Shown here piece by piece: positions 35,410-48,166 of a stretch of DNA of 64,000 bases. The stretch is from NCBI RefSeq assembly GCF_000264995.1, contig NW_006767437.1, forward strand, positions 2,025,755 to 2,089,754. Reading direction: 5' to 3'. A program made the position numbers and the translations under genes. How positions within the stretch are numbered: the stretch's first letter is position 1; every line of letters begins with the position of its first letter. This DNA is from Punctularia strigosozonata HHB-11173 SS5. Its lineage: Eukaryota; Basidiomycota; Agaricomycetes; Corticiales; Punctulariaceae. A model generated the notes under the pieces. The model saw only the letters and a program-made list of their open reading frames with translations, had not been told where the DNA came from and made no database searches.

Positions 35410-38400
35410 TCAATCCAGCGAACGCCGCTGCAGCAGCTTCGTGATCTCCCGATGCTCCTGCAGCCAGTCCGGGAACTTCACAGGCGGCCACCCCTGCTCT
35501 CTCATCTCGAGCAGATAGTTGGCGAGTACGATCAGCGTTCCGTAGCGGTACCTGGTTCATCACCGTCAGCTAGTCACTCCCGTGTGAGAAGGCCTCCGAC
35601 ACGCACAAGTAGTTCACACCGAGGTCGAACAGCTTGCGCTGCTTCGGGCTCCCCTTCGGCGCGGCTTCCACCTTGAGCTTGTAACTGCAGTCACGCGCAT
35701 CAACCGACGCCCTCATATTCAATCAAACCAGCGGTCACTCACTCGTAGACCGCCTTGCGTAGGTTCTGCACGTCCTGCATCAGGTCGATCGCCCGGTCCG
35801 TGAGCCGTTTCGCGACCTTGCCATGCGACAGCACGCCGACGAGCTGCAGGATAATCTTGTACTCTCCTGATCACGGACGATCCGTCAGCACTAATCTCCC
35901 ACTCTGATAGCGGGAAAGGTGTACCTTGGAGGTACGCCTGTTCCTCCGAGAAGCCATCCACCGCGTCGTACGCTTCCCCGCCCTCCGCCTCAGGAAGCGG
36001 TGATTGGCCTGAGTCCAACCTCTGTTGCTCCCAGCGCGCCGTGCTCGCGATCAGGCACGCTACGACCATCCCGGACGTCGTGCGTCCGCGTCCCATCTGG
36101 CAGTTGAATATGAAGTCGCCTGCCTTATCCAGTCCAGCGCGCACGCGGTCCACCAGGAGCGACAGCGCGTCGGGTAGGGGCGCCTGCTCGTCCGTGATCG
36201 CCACCCGGCCGTAATCGACCTGTTTCCAGATCAGTGGAGGGAGCTGCAATAGAGGACGCAACACCAGACCTTGTACCCCTCCGCCGAGACGAGGTTGAAC
36301 ACGTCCCGCGGCGTCATGATGTCCGCCTCGGACACGTTCTCCCAGATTGGCACGATCGCGAAAACGTTCGGCCGCTCCTCCACCTCGTCGTGCAGTAGGA
36401 TCCGGCCACTGCCCGCCTTCACCTCTCGCAGTACGTCCCGCTTCAGGCTCTCTTCCATCGACTCCACCATCGCCGTCGTTACACCCGTCGCTCTGGATGA
36501 ACTCCGGTCAGAACTCGGTCGTTCTTTTAGATAACTTAGCGGGCTTACTCGACGTTTTCGAGCGGCTTTTCTATTAGGCGCAGGACATGCGGTCGTCCCG
36601 CGACGTAGATCACAGGTTCCTCTCGAAGAGACGTCCAAATAACGTGGTTCCGACCTTGCGGGCCCGCGTCCACGCGAGCCAACGCGGCCTTCAACCTACA
36701 ACACTGATTGAGCGACGTATTCTGCTGCGCGGAGACAATACGTTTACCCCTGAACGGTCGGCATACCGGTGCCGCAGACCATCTTCGCCTCGTCCGAAAA
36801 GCTGGGCACAAAGTCTGCCCGGTCAGACGGTGATGACGAGCCGGACGTCGACGACGACGCGAGCTTGAGTATCAACGGTATACGCCGGAAGTTGGGCGAG
36901 CCCTCGATGCGTCTATAATGACCGTGAGCCCTGCCCATCGTCTATGTTTGACAGTAAATAGACGGACTCGGGTAACGACATCTTTTGCAGGTTGGAGAAG
37001 AAGTCGCTCTTGAGAATCGTCGACGCAGACAGGATCACTCCCGACCGGTTGGCTACGACCTGCTTCACTTCGTCCGGGAATGCTTCCCCCTCGGCGAGCT
37101 CGACGCGCTCGAGCGGCTGAAGGGCTTGCAAGCCGTCCGAAAGCAGCTCCTTCTCGAATGTCTTGAGGACTGAGATTAAGCACATGATTTAGTCTGCGAA
37201 ACACGTGGAAACGTGCGCTGGCGTGCTGACCTGGCCTGTGGTTCACAAAGGACTCGAAGGACTCAAAACTCTCCCTCGTGTCAGGCTCGATGGATTGAAG
37301 ATAGGCCTGGAAAACGATCAGTGCGAAGTATCTCCGCAGGTTCTGCAGGCCTGACGAGGTGAAAAAGAGCATATCAGACTCCGAATTTGCTTTTTGGCAG
37401 CATGGCGCACCTTTCTGTGCCCAGGCACGCTTCTGCCCCTCGTCGGCCGTCTGTTCCGCGCAAATGCGCGCTTCTTCTATCGCGTCGCGCAAGTTCTCCA
37501 CCTCGCCGCACTGGTCGATGGCGGCGTCGACGGCGTTCTTGACCGCTCGTCCACGGCGTATCACCCGGAGGAGATCTGATATGAACTGGTTAGAGCAATC
37601 GTCTTGAAACCGCGAACCGCAGTGCTTACTGTTGATGACCTGGTACGAGTGTCGAGGTACTACCTGCAAATCCGCAAGGTCATCCATAGCATTCATGGAC
37701 ATGATTGACATCGAGCGGTGCAATCTCGGGTCCGAAGGTCGACTAGCGTCTAGCCATTGCTGTATTAGCAGCAATATGACCTGAAGTGCGCGGTCCGTGA
37801 GCCATGACTCCATTCAGGGACGAAACATGTCACCCACCGATGTCAATGTGCTCCTTCCACGTCCAAGCTGGCAGTTCACAACGATGGGGGTATCGGCCGT
37901 CTCCGTCCGGATCGCGACTTCAATCAGATCGCTGAGGTCCGAGAAGTCCGGGGGCCTCTCTGCTGTCATTGGTATGCGGCTGGCGGGGACGTGAAGATCA
38001 GTCTAGTACTTCGCGAGAGGAGAAGCATTGACTTACACATGCACCAGCTCTATGTCGTCTTCCTTGGCCGATCTGGCTGCCATCACTTCTTTGAGCACAA
38101 CTACGCCGTCCGGCGAGACATCTTCCCATACAGGAATCACTGCGCCATCTGCGGCTTCAGTGTGAAGCAAAAGCCTGAGGCGTGCATCAGTCTGCATGTT
38201 AGGATGACTCAAAAAAGGGGCTCACCTTCCGCCAAATGTCGACAGCTCTCCCAGCACGTCTTCCCGGAGACGGTCTTCTAGCACCTCTAAACGAGACGCG
38301 GATATCCCACTGTAGTCTACACATGAATCTTTTTAGCATTTGAAGCGGCGCATCGTAGACCAACACACACCCTTCAGGTTCCGAAGCGCGAATCGCTCCC

Positions 38401-41400
38401 GTCTCAAGCAGTACGGAGCGCCGTTCACGTACACGATGGGCTCCTCTCTGAGAGTGATCCAGACGATTTTCCACGTCTTCGGGTGGTCGGCGCGTATGCG
38501 GTCGATGACCTCGTCCACAGCATCGACAGTCGGCTGTCCAAGGGCGTAGATCCGCGTCCCGGGAATGTTGCGGAAGTTGATCGCCCCACGAACCCCACGT
38601 TCCACCCGTTGGGATTCGCCCAACCAAAGGTCGGATTTGAGCAGAGTCCTACGGTGAGAATTCATCAGTCACTCTTATTTGGAGCGCTTCAAATGTGACT
38701 CGCCCTTCGCGGAGGATGATGCCGCTGCGATTCTGCGGAACAGTGGCATGAATAACGCGAATCCTATATGACAATAGTTGAGGATCGCGCACCCTAAGGA
38801 TATGTTCCGAATATTCGTCTCCGAGGATCCGACCTCCGGAAATCTCTACGTCGTTGCTCTGCCCAGGAGCAATGGCGCGGCTCTCCGAACCCGTTCTTGA
38901 TAACGCAGACAGATCGTTCACGGGAGCGAAGATGTTTAACCTCGATCCATAGACTTTGCGCAAAAAAGTGACCTGGTTCCAAATTTCGGTGCGCGCCTAA
39001 AAGGAAACTTCAACTTCCCGCAGAAGGGGGCTGTACTTGCGATAGCACACCTTGAGCCATGACGAGAACGATGTGCCGAAATCCAACTGCTCATCGATGT
39101 AGTTTGCGAACGCGATCAAGAAGAAGCTGAGAACCCGCGGTTAATTTTTTCTCATGCAGAATCACGGACGAAAAATACGAACTATTTCTCCAGCGATCTT
39201 ACAGCTCGGTTCAGAATGTCTTCACGCTTTGCGTCATCCAGCTCATCCATAGAGGTTGTCAAGGAATACTGTATTCTCTGCGAGAAGATCGCCTCTCGGA
39301 GGTTCGTGACATGGTCGCCTGCCAACATACCGTGTTATCAGCTTTCATCAGAGACATATGATCCGCTATTGTCCTTACACGAGTCGATTACGCGATCGAC
39401 GAGCTTCTTCGCCTTTAATCCATGGTCTAGTACACCCAAAAGACTCAGGATGATACCATAATTACCCATGTGAGCCCGCCGCAGGTTATCCAGGAGCAGA
39501 GGCTGAGTAAGCAGTAGTTCAATCGCAGATGCTGACTGTGATTTGTCGTCGGCAAGGACTGAATACAAAGTCGGGTCGCTGATCAGCTTTTCCTACGAGG
39601 TAAGTCAATGTTCTCACTTTGTTGCAAAACATAGGTCAAGCGCAGGAGGGCCCGATTACTGTCCTGTTGCGCGTTTGCCTGTTCGACGATTTGGGCAATC
39701 CGGGCCTCTGGCTACGAACTGACGTCAGGATGCGCAATTGAATGAGGTTTGCAAAACGATGGCATTACCGGGCTCGGCTGGAGACACACACAAGTCAATG
39801 AGGCACCTTTTGAATCGCTGCTGAAATGCTCACAGTTGCGATCCCAGAGTCGGTCCCAGATTTCGCGTTGGGATCAATATACGGGTCTGGCAGCCCCCGT
39901 TGTATCACTGCGAAGGGACGATTAACACACACCAAACCTACGTCCAGCAGCGCCGCAGCTCACATTGTCGCCTCCTCGTGATGATTGCAGCACACATTGC
40001 AAACGTGGTCCGGACAGCACCCATACCGCAGGAGAATACGAGTGCTGACCGCAGTGGGTCTGTGTTTGAGATGACGCGCACATACGCGTCGAGGTAATTG
40101 TCCTGTGATGGTGATGGATACGGTCAGGACGTGAATGCGTATGAACGTTCCTGACGTACCTCTATCGGGCGATCTGGTGATATCGGAATTCTTGGAAGAC
40201 CCTTTTAGCTGAGGTATCACGAATAAATCACGATATCATACCGATGATACTACAAGGAAGAAACGTCAGACGAGCGCAAGCGTGCGACATGCAAACTCAC
40301 CTCGAGGTTCCATCCTTCATCCCGCATATTCTCCCACAACTCCCGCGATGTCTTCACGTTCGTCGCGTCGACATGTGTCCAGGTTGGGATGATGGCGCCT
40401 TCTCCGTCTCCGGAACCTGTCGCACTCGTCAACATATAATTACTAGTATGCACTTCCGGCTTACATACCAACTTCGTTATGTGTCAATATTAGCCCTCCA
40501 TACCTGTTCAGAGATGGGAACGTTGAGCCAGTACAACACACAGCTACCGTGACCGTTTACTTTGTGGATTCCAACAGAATGTCATGTCTGAGGCGTTGCT
40601 CGATATCTTCCAGGTTCTCGGCACGATCGGAGAGCTTTAAGGTTCGACGAGGCTCTGATGCATCACGGAGAACAAAAGGCCGCCCTGATATATATACTTT
40701 GGATGCTCAATATGAGATGATTGCTCATAGTGTGATAGCACGATACATACCGATCGGCTCCTCTCGAGTCGAAAACCAGACTACGTGAGTAGGGTTGACT
40801 GTGTTCGGTCGCGCACGCAAAATACTCAAGATAGCGCGGAGCCCCTGCGTTCTAGGCTGTGCAACACCGAAAACATTGAGGTCCGCCTGGCGTGGAGCAC
40901 GGAAGTTGGGTGCGCCATGAACGTTGATATCGAGATCCAAAGCACGGCCTATCAATCGATCATCGTATAGGCGGCACTCGCATCCATTCTCATAACATAC
41001 CAGAAGGGTAATGGTCCGTCTTCAATATGAACCCTCTCGAGAGCACGCTCCCAGTTCGCGTCTTCACCACACTTGGAAGTCCCTTGTGCAGCGTGGGTAG
41101 CAAATCCAACGGCGCAGCCTCTTCCTCCCCTCCATTCAACCCCGAAAACCTCTTGCTGCCATTGGCATGGTTCCCTGACGAAACGTACGACTCGCTTAAG
41201 ACGCGTTTGTTCAGCACGCTCGAGGGCGTTATCGGCCGCGGGATGGATGCGCCCGGCTGCGTCTGACTTTTGTTCAGGCTCGATAACGGCATTGCTGCTG
41301 GCCTTCCTGACGCCATCGGGGGCGAAACGCTGAGCGAGGGTATGGGCGTCGGGGAAGAATGCAAATCGGAGGTAGGGTTCGGCCGGGTCGGTCGCCTCGA

Positions 41401-41424
41401 GGTGGACTCGAGGTGGGACTGCAT
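35410..41424 (-). CDS. Paladin-like inositol phosphatase with three PTP-like phytase domains
   Basis: Intron-rich gene of well over 20 exons and roughly 1450 residues. The first nine exons are resolved: 41001-41424, 40751-40948, 40561-40696, 40465-40503, 40301-40424, 40242-40249 (8 bases), 40160-40190, 39964-40102, 39834-39907. Three repeats of the PTP-like phytase domain follow a disordered N-terminus. Each has a GAPNFR/AINFRNIPG/SPNFRRIP block, an REEPxVYxxGxP block and a Cys-x5-Arg loop: CGMGAVRT (about 40010-40030), CQLGRGRS (37853-37873) and CQMGRGRT (36082-36102). Family members are phytase- or paladin-like phosphatases. The chain ends FPDWLQEHREITKLLQRRSLD. Exon joins around 39600-39830 are uncertain. 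Confidence 0.82.
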
Positions 41425-42062
41425 CGTGCCGTTCGCGGTTTTATGACTTACGCCCGGAGACAAGTCGGTGTTTGGGTCAGCACTGATATGGGTCCGCGAT
41501 TGGAGGCACTCGTCAGAGAAGGCGAACGATATCGTTGTTGACCATCACCGCGACATGCGTCAATAGCCATACACGAATGGAAGGCCCGATCCCGATAAAG
41601 CCGGATACTCAATGCAGTCATGTGATGGCGTTCCAGAGGCTTGCACTGTTTCTAGTCGCGTTCGTACTCTTCATATGTATGAGGATTGACGAGGTCGGCG
41701 TTTTGCTGCTGGAAATCCGGAACATAGTGGAATTGTTCGTAGTATGCGCGGTAAACAAAACATATAAACGGGTATATGGTCCATGGACAACACAGAGAGC
41801 GCTAAGACAGACTCGAAAATATGTATCATACCAAAGCCATGCAAGTAGTGTAGTAACCAAGAAAGTCGCAATAAATGGTGCAGTCCATGAAAATATTGTC
41901 CTAGTGTCACGATCCATATCAAGGTCCGTCGCCAGCGTCCTATCCTGATCTCGATATCTAACCTCGAAGGTGAAGAAATGCATGGCAAGAAGGTAGAAGC
42001 GTCGGCGGCAAACGCGAATGGAACAGGTAAACGGACCATCAGGACGGCGAGAACGAGCGCGC
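41425..42062. other. Intergenic; paladin-like gene promoter
   Basis: About 640 bases between the 5' end of the paladin-like gene and the 3' end of the GH17 gene. Nothing else supported. Confidence 0.45.
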
Positions 42063-44147
42063 TCATGGGGAGGTGCAGTCGGGGATGGTGAGCCCGTCCT
42101 TGAGGGTCTTGTTCGCGTTGAAAAGACCCCACCAGCCCTCGACGCCGCCGAACTCCTCGTCCTTCCACTTCTCGTCGAAGTACTCGAAAAAGAAGTAGCC
42201 TGTGCCGTTGTTGTTGGCCTGGCAGACGAAGGTGTCGAGGAAAGTTTGAAGGTTCGGGATGGATGCCGCAGATGCGCCGTTCGTCTCCGTCGACGCGTTG
42301 GAGGACGCCTGTCATTCCCGGGAGGTCAGCATGTCAAAGTGCGTTGGTGATGTCGTTTTTCACTTACGGTGGGCCAGCCAGTCTCGGCAATGTACATCTG
42401 CGGCTTGTTGCTCAGCGCAGCAGCCGGTTCGACGTTCTGCTCCTGGAAGAACTCGTACGTCCACCCCGCGGCGTCGTCAATCGTAGTGTCTGCGAACCAG
42501 GGATGCACGTTGGACATCTTGATGAGATGTACATCAGTACATGAGCCTCAGGTGGCGATGGAGCAATAGTAATACGTACGCCGTAGTCAACGTCCTCCAA
42601 TACAAGGGTGTTGAAGTAGCTGCCAGCCTCAGCGTTACCTACTTGAAGGCTGACGCCCATATCACTGAGCATCTGTTTCGTGTCCTCGATGTCTTGCTTC
42701 AAGATAGCCGCGCCGGTGTTGCCAACATCGCTATTCGGGTCCGTCGCACCGTTCGCATCAAGGTAGCTGCAGAAAGATAACATTTCATTCGAGCGTCCGA
42801 TGGCTTGAAGGGAGGGCGACTCACTTGAGCATGAACTCGTTGCCAACGGTGACACCACCAATGTGATCGGTGCCGTAGGTCTGGATGGCCTCCTTGATGA
42901 CGTCGCGCTGGCGTTTGTAGGCGGCATGGTTGTCCGTCGGGACGTTGTAGTTGCCGAGCCAGACCGTGAGGTTAGTCTTGGTCTGCTTGATCGCCTCGAG
43001 GACGAGCGCAGACTGGTTGCAGTCAGCACCGTACAAACGGATCCGCTAAATGATGCCGCGTATATCAGCTTCGTGCACGCGAGTGGATGCCAGGAAACCA
43101 ACGCACTGTGGTGAGTTGAGAAATGAGCTGGATATCGGTGATAACAGAAGCTGTGGGTGATGGATGATGGATGATCAGAGACGTTATGACCTCGAAGTTC
43201 AAAACATATACTCACAAAGGTTGTTCCCGCAGTCGGGTAGCTGCGAGCCCTCTGGCGTGTATGCGAGACCATAGAACGCCTGCTTCAGCCGCGAGTCCTT
43301 GGTGAATGTGCTCGGGTCGTTCGGGTCGGTCTGGTTTACTACGGACGAGCCGCTCGAAGCACTCGAAGAAGATTTCGCATGGTTCTTGGCGACAGTCACG
43401 CCGACGCCGACACCGATGGCGACAACACCGACGACAGCAAGAACGAGTCCGATGGCCTGCGTATGGCGAGATCAGCTCCGGATGCAGTAGCGAAACAAAG
43501 CGAGCGTGGAAATGCACTGTGTATATGCGCTGGAACTCGGCATCCACCGCCTTCATACAGTGTGCATCGCTCGGACGGTAGGTGCGTACGGTCGTATACT
43601 CACAATCCATTTCCTCTTTTTGCTCCCTGACGGCATCGGCTTCTCCGTCCACCGGCCGTTGTAAGCCCCGCTGTCGATGTTCGCGTATATCCTGTTCGTC
43701 GAGTCCATGTTTGTGTAGTTTAAAGGAGCGGCAGTAGTTTGAGTCGGTATGTACGCGCCCCTTGTATTCGCGTCGGGGGTCTTGAGGACGGTCGAGCTTG
43801 AGTCGTTAAGTGGGAGGTGTTGGGTAGAAGCGAAGGGCGAGGAGTCGTACGCGCCGCCCGAAAAACGATGTGGAGGCTGCGCAGCAGGCCGACGGAGGTA
43901 TAATTATTATAGGTGATGTGGTGTGAACAGGCGGAGAGGTTGGATGAATTGAAGGACGGCGACAGGGCGCCGGACAGGTGTAACAAGCGAAAGGACCGTC
44001 AGCCTCGGTCGCTAAATTGGTATCGGGGTGGCAACGCACCGGGATCCCTCCAGCATCGTCGTAATAATCTTGCAGATCTGCGTGGCTGCTTGCGGCGGGG
44101 TGGTCCCAGTATGGCTGGAACTCTTGCATAGGATGTTGATTGGACAT
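42063..44147 (-). CDS. Membrane-anchored GH17 glucan endo-1,3-beta-glucosidase
   Basis: Eight exons: 44040-44147, 43604-43876, 43216-43456, 43107-43150, 42825-43045, 42580-42766, 42368-42517, 42063-42308; 489 residues. A polar cytosolic tail of ~125 residues (Tyr/Asp-rich start, then SKKRKWI) leads to one membrane helix (IGLVLAVVGVVAIGVGVGVTV), so this is a type II membrane protein. The outer part is a GH17 TIM barrel: FYGLAYTPEGSQLPDC, TTRIRLYGADC, the acid/base Glu in VGNEFML and the nucleophile in YIAETGWPT, ending FNANKTLKDGLTIPDC. Such enzymes remodel beta-1,3-glucan in the cell wall during growth. The ATG at 44147 is in frame with the family's usual start. Confidence 0.9.
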
Positions 44148-44830
44148 GGCTATTACTCGTAAAACAAGGCGTAGAGATGGAGTCGTGAATGCAAGAGGGC
44201 TTGATGTATGCGCAGTCGGCACGGAGCCCGCACACGGTCTCATTCGTTCATCGCCACAGCCACCCAGGGCGCGAACCCTGGTTGATGTCGACGACGGCTT
44301 CCGGACGGCATTTGTCCCCTCATTTATGACATAACCATGACTGCGTACTGACACCGAGATAAATATTCATGCCTGCTCAACTGTTAACTTCCTCTTCATG
44401 GTTTGATTAAGGGATTTCTATGTAAGAATACAGACGGGGTGATCAGCCCTCTGGACTACAAAAACAAGGCATCAAAAAAGGGGCATGTGAGAAGATCGTC
44501 AGATCGCGTATATCGTCAGAAAGCGAAAGTGCTCGTCGTGCAAAAGAGTCCGCGGAGAAAATTAGAGTATATACGAAGCCCGAAAGCCCACCGAGAAACG
44601 CGCAAAAATAGAGGGAAGAGAGAAGAAGTCGAAACGGCGAACGCGACAGCGACGACCCTCGCATGGAACATACGAAACGAAAGACACAGCGATAGTATGA
44701 ACCGTCCTAGGTGGAACAAAAACAGGTGACGACAATTAAACAGACGAATGTGACCTTGGGCTGTAGATTGGGTAGCATCGAACCGGTGGCGAAAAAGGAG
44801 ACTATACCGGGGGGGATCGCCCATGGTGCT
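44148..44830. other. Intergenic; GH17 promoter and RhoGAP tail
   Basis: About 680 bases. An AT-rich TATA-like stretch at 44359-44368 may serve the GH17 gene, although it is over 200 bases from the ATG. No gene seen. Confidence 0.4.
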
Positions 44831-47239
44831 CTATGAGTTTGTCTGAATGTCCGGCTGAGTGAGAGGAGGCGGAGGAGAAAGCGGGTGGGCGTTCGCATGC
44901 GAGTTGGACGAAGAGTGATCGCCACCGCCATGGTCGCTTGACGTCACATACGAGTGCGTCGGTGTCGGTTTTGGCCTGGGCTTCTTCAGCACCTTGCGAT
45001 GCGGAGGCCGCTCGGAGCCCTCGGAGCCCTCGTGGCCCATCGCCGTCCTTGACGGCAACGTCCGACTTCTCGTGACGGTCACAGCCTGCATGCCCAGGCC
45101 AGAATCCGACTCGTCCACAGGCGATAGCGAGGGGTCGCCGTGCACGCTCATCCGCGCTCGCGCTGCAGCAGCAGAGTCTGCAACGGGAATAAAGATTAGC
45201 GAGCGATGGTGTACGGTTGGGCAGACGAGCGAACCTGTGCTTCTCGCTGTCACCGTTCGCCGCCTGCCGATGGATTTGCCCGTTGGCCATTCCTCGCCCG
45301 TTTCCCCGGGCTGCAAGCCCATGTCCGACACCCACTCGCTTGTGCCCGTCGGGCTCGCCGAACGAGGTTCTGCAGGTAATATGCTTTCTGGCTCAGCCCC
45401 GGTCATAGGCTCGGCTCGCATCGCCACAGAATCATTCCTTGGTGGTGGCGGAACGTCCTAGTGAAAAGCTGTCCATCATGGGCGACTATCGAAGTGCACT
45501 GAACACGCACCACCATAAACCAATCCTGATGTTCGATGAGGAACTCGAGCACCCTCTGGCTGAGTTGATGCTCGTGGGGCGAGAGCTCGTGATCCGGATG
45601 TGATAGTATCCCGGGTCGGAAAATGACGGCCAAATCTGCGTAGCAATAGCCGACATTAGGGTATGTTGCCGTACAAGAAGGGCCAAAAGCTCGTCAAGGA
45701 ACCCAGAATGCACGTCCCGAGATCAAACCACACTCACTACTTGCATCCATCCGGTTCTTGTCGCTCTTCCGCGCGAACACGCTCAGAAGATCCAACACGT
45801 AGAGTAAGAGATACTGATTCGCTCTCGGCATGGCGTGTATCAGTCGCTTGTATGTGTTGATAACCTCTTCTTGGGATGAGCCCTTCGCTGTGATACACTG
45901 ATCAGTTCGAACGACGAGACGAGTGACGTAGCAAGTACGAACATAATCCTTCCCGAAACTAGAGAACAGCGGTGCCCATCAGTATAATGAATGTGAACAA
46001 AGAATTCGGAAGCGAACTCGCATCGTGATACATATTATAGGGTATTACAGGTTCCTGCGATTCTATGAGTTCATGTGCGGAGCGGAGTGATATACGTCGC
46101 TAGGCGTACCGGCATCTGGGTAAGGTACCGCCGGAAAACACTGGCTACATCGTGCGTCGTAAAGTGCTCGTTCTTCCAGTCCAAGGACTTTCCGTACTAT
46201 AGCGGGCGGTCGGTATCCGTAGCGCGGAAGAGCCGCATGACGACAGGTTTAGTGAGGTGAACGCACTCGTGGTGGTGTTTCAAAGATCGCCTGGAGGTCT
46301 CGCATGCGCTTGTTCGACCCGCTGACTCGGAAGGTGCCGTCGACTTCGGTTGCTGTGTATTCAGGGCAGTGTCAGTCACGCCACGTCTTCGGGAAAGGAT
46401 TTGGATCCGAAACACACCATTCTCCTTCAGGTAAAGACCACTTTGCGGGTCGATTTCGTGAGCACATTCTTCTCACGAGACCGACAGGAACGAGCGTACC
46501 ATTTTGCGACCACCACAGGCACGTACCCCCACACATACAATTCGCCATTAGCGTTCGCCGTCGAGATCTGCACGCTCGCAAACTTGAGGCTTTCTCGCAG
46601 CGGCTTCCCAAAGACAGTGTGCTCTTCTAACGAGGGGGAAACGATCAACATCGGATGTTAATACCGCTCAAGCGCCGAACCCACCCTCGGGATGGGCATA
46701 GTTCCCGTGCGCCTCCGCCTCCTTCCTCGCGCGCTGGGCGAACGTGAAGTGGTTCCACCACGCCTTGAGGCTCGCCTTCGTGGGCGGGTTCGGGTCGGCG
46801 GCGTTCATCTGCTGAAAGGTGCGCACGCGTGGGCCCTTCCCTTGCGGAATGGGAGGTGCAGGTGCGTCGGCTCCGGCCACGTCCTCGGGGTGCTCAGCGC
46901 GCTGCGGGCCTCTCGGCTTGAATATCCTAAAGGCCCTGCGTTTCCGGCGGGGAGAGGCCAGTATAAGCTCGTGCGGGGAAGAGGGAGCAAAGCGTTGTTG
47001 CGCGGGCGCGGCGGACACGATCGCTCCGTGCCCGGCGTGGTGCGGCGTTGGGTTGTGCGTGCGTTGCTTGCGCGTACGGGCGAGATTGACGATAGCGGAA
47101 AGTCTGGACGGGGAGGGCGTGGAGCTTATGATGCTGATGCTGTCACTCACCCCGCTCACCGAGCCCGTCACAACGCGCGCGGCTGTGGCGGTGCATCTCA
47201 CCCCGAAAGGCAATGGGCTCTCCCCTCCGCTTGGCACAT
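44831..47239 (-). CDS. Rho GTPase-activating protein
   Basis: Twelve exons: 47202-47239, 46685-47139, 46500-46626, 46418-46440, 46267-46352, 46110-46196, 46022-46054, 45943-45958, 45741-45887, 45514-45635, 45235-45457, 44831-45177; 567 residues. The RhoGAP domain spans about residues 170-400: VFGKPLRESL, KCGLYLKENATEVDGTFRVSGSNKRM (arginine finger in TFR), FRRYLTQMPEPVIPY, INTYKRLIHAMPRANQYLLLYVLDLL and NLAVIFRPGILSHPDHELS. Flanks are disordered and Ser/Pro-rich. It should switch off a Rho/Cdc42-type GTPase and so control polarity or the cell wall. The intron 45959-46021 uses a GC donor. The first exon and ATG at 47239 are the weakest part. Confidence 0.85.
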
Positions 47240-48166
47240 CCGTTCATCCCTCCCAGATAGACGGTGCCCTTCGATGAACACGACGTTGTCTAGACTCGCC
47301 CTCGATATCGACCGATCGAGCAAAGCACTACATATCGAACGCTGCAGAGTACAGCACCGAGCGTTACAGTCACCCTCGTCCTTGTTCTCCAACCGGACGC
47401 GTTCTGAACCTAGAATTTCCGGAAGCCGCGTTCATCAGCTCGCCTCGCTCTTTTGTGGCGGGAGGACCAATCGCCTTCGTCTACACTGGAAAATCCTCGC
47501 AGATGTCGTCATCTCAGGAAGGCAAATATCCCAGCTTCGGGCATGTTGCGCACACGCAACGCATCAAATAAATTCCGCGCGTCCTGGCTGGGGCGGCCTC
47601 CATGATGCCATCGGCTTGCAACTCGACTTCTACGCTCTACTACTCGGTCAATGACGATCATACTCGACGCCTGAGGGGTCTACCTATTGAAACGCGCGAC
47701 CTTGGCGCAACCCGTGACGCTATCCGCAAGCTACGGACATGTCCCAGGAGACGGGTTCTCTGATTCCCATTGCACTTCCGCCGCTTCTGCTTCATTCATC
47801 CGGTGGGTAACCCTACGATCCGCGCATGATACATGAGGAGAATTGGCCAACGTTCTGCCACGGGAACCATACCTGCAGATCAACGCACGTCAAACACGCG
47901 GATGACTTTCGACGACCAGCGCTAAACGCTTTCAATCTCCCGCGGAAAGCGCAACATGGTCCAGCAATTGGAGTTCATTTTTCGGAGACGTTAATTCCAG
48001 TACTACACATACTTCGTCGAAATTACAGTCAAATGACTTCAGTACACTTACATACCCGATACGTGGCGACTAACGATGTTTGACAAATAGCAGCGACCTG
48101 GACCGGGGCACGCGAGCCATCGCTCGTCGAGCTCATACCCACTATGGTGACAAGAATACAACGACA
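47240..48166. other. Intergenic; RhoGAP promoter
   Basis: About 930 bases. Short frames only, none resembling a family. Confidence 0.45.

Noticed and set aside
46016-46022. Ordinary GT donor for the seventh RhoGAP exon
   Set aside because: Using the GT inside GCGAGTTC changes the frame so that the conserved FREGLSK sequence and the phase of the next exons are lost.
46692-47654. 320-codon plus-strand frame over the RhoGAP 5' exons
   Set aside because: Antisense of the RhoGAP N-terminus. Composition is Arg/Gly-biased and the minus strand has phase-consistent exons.
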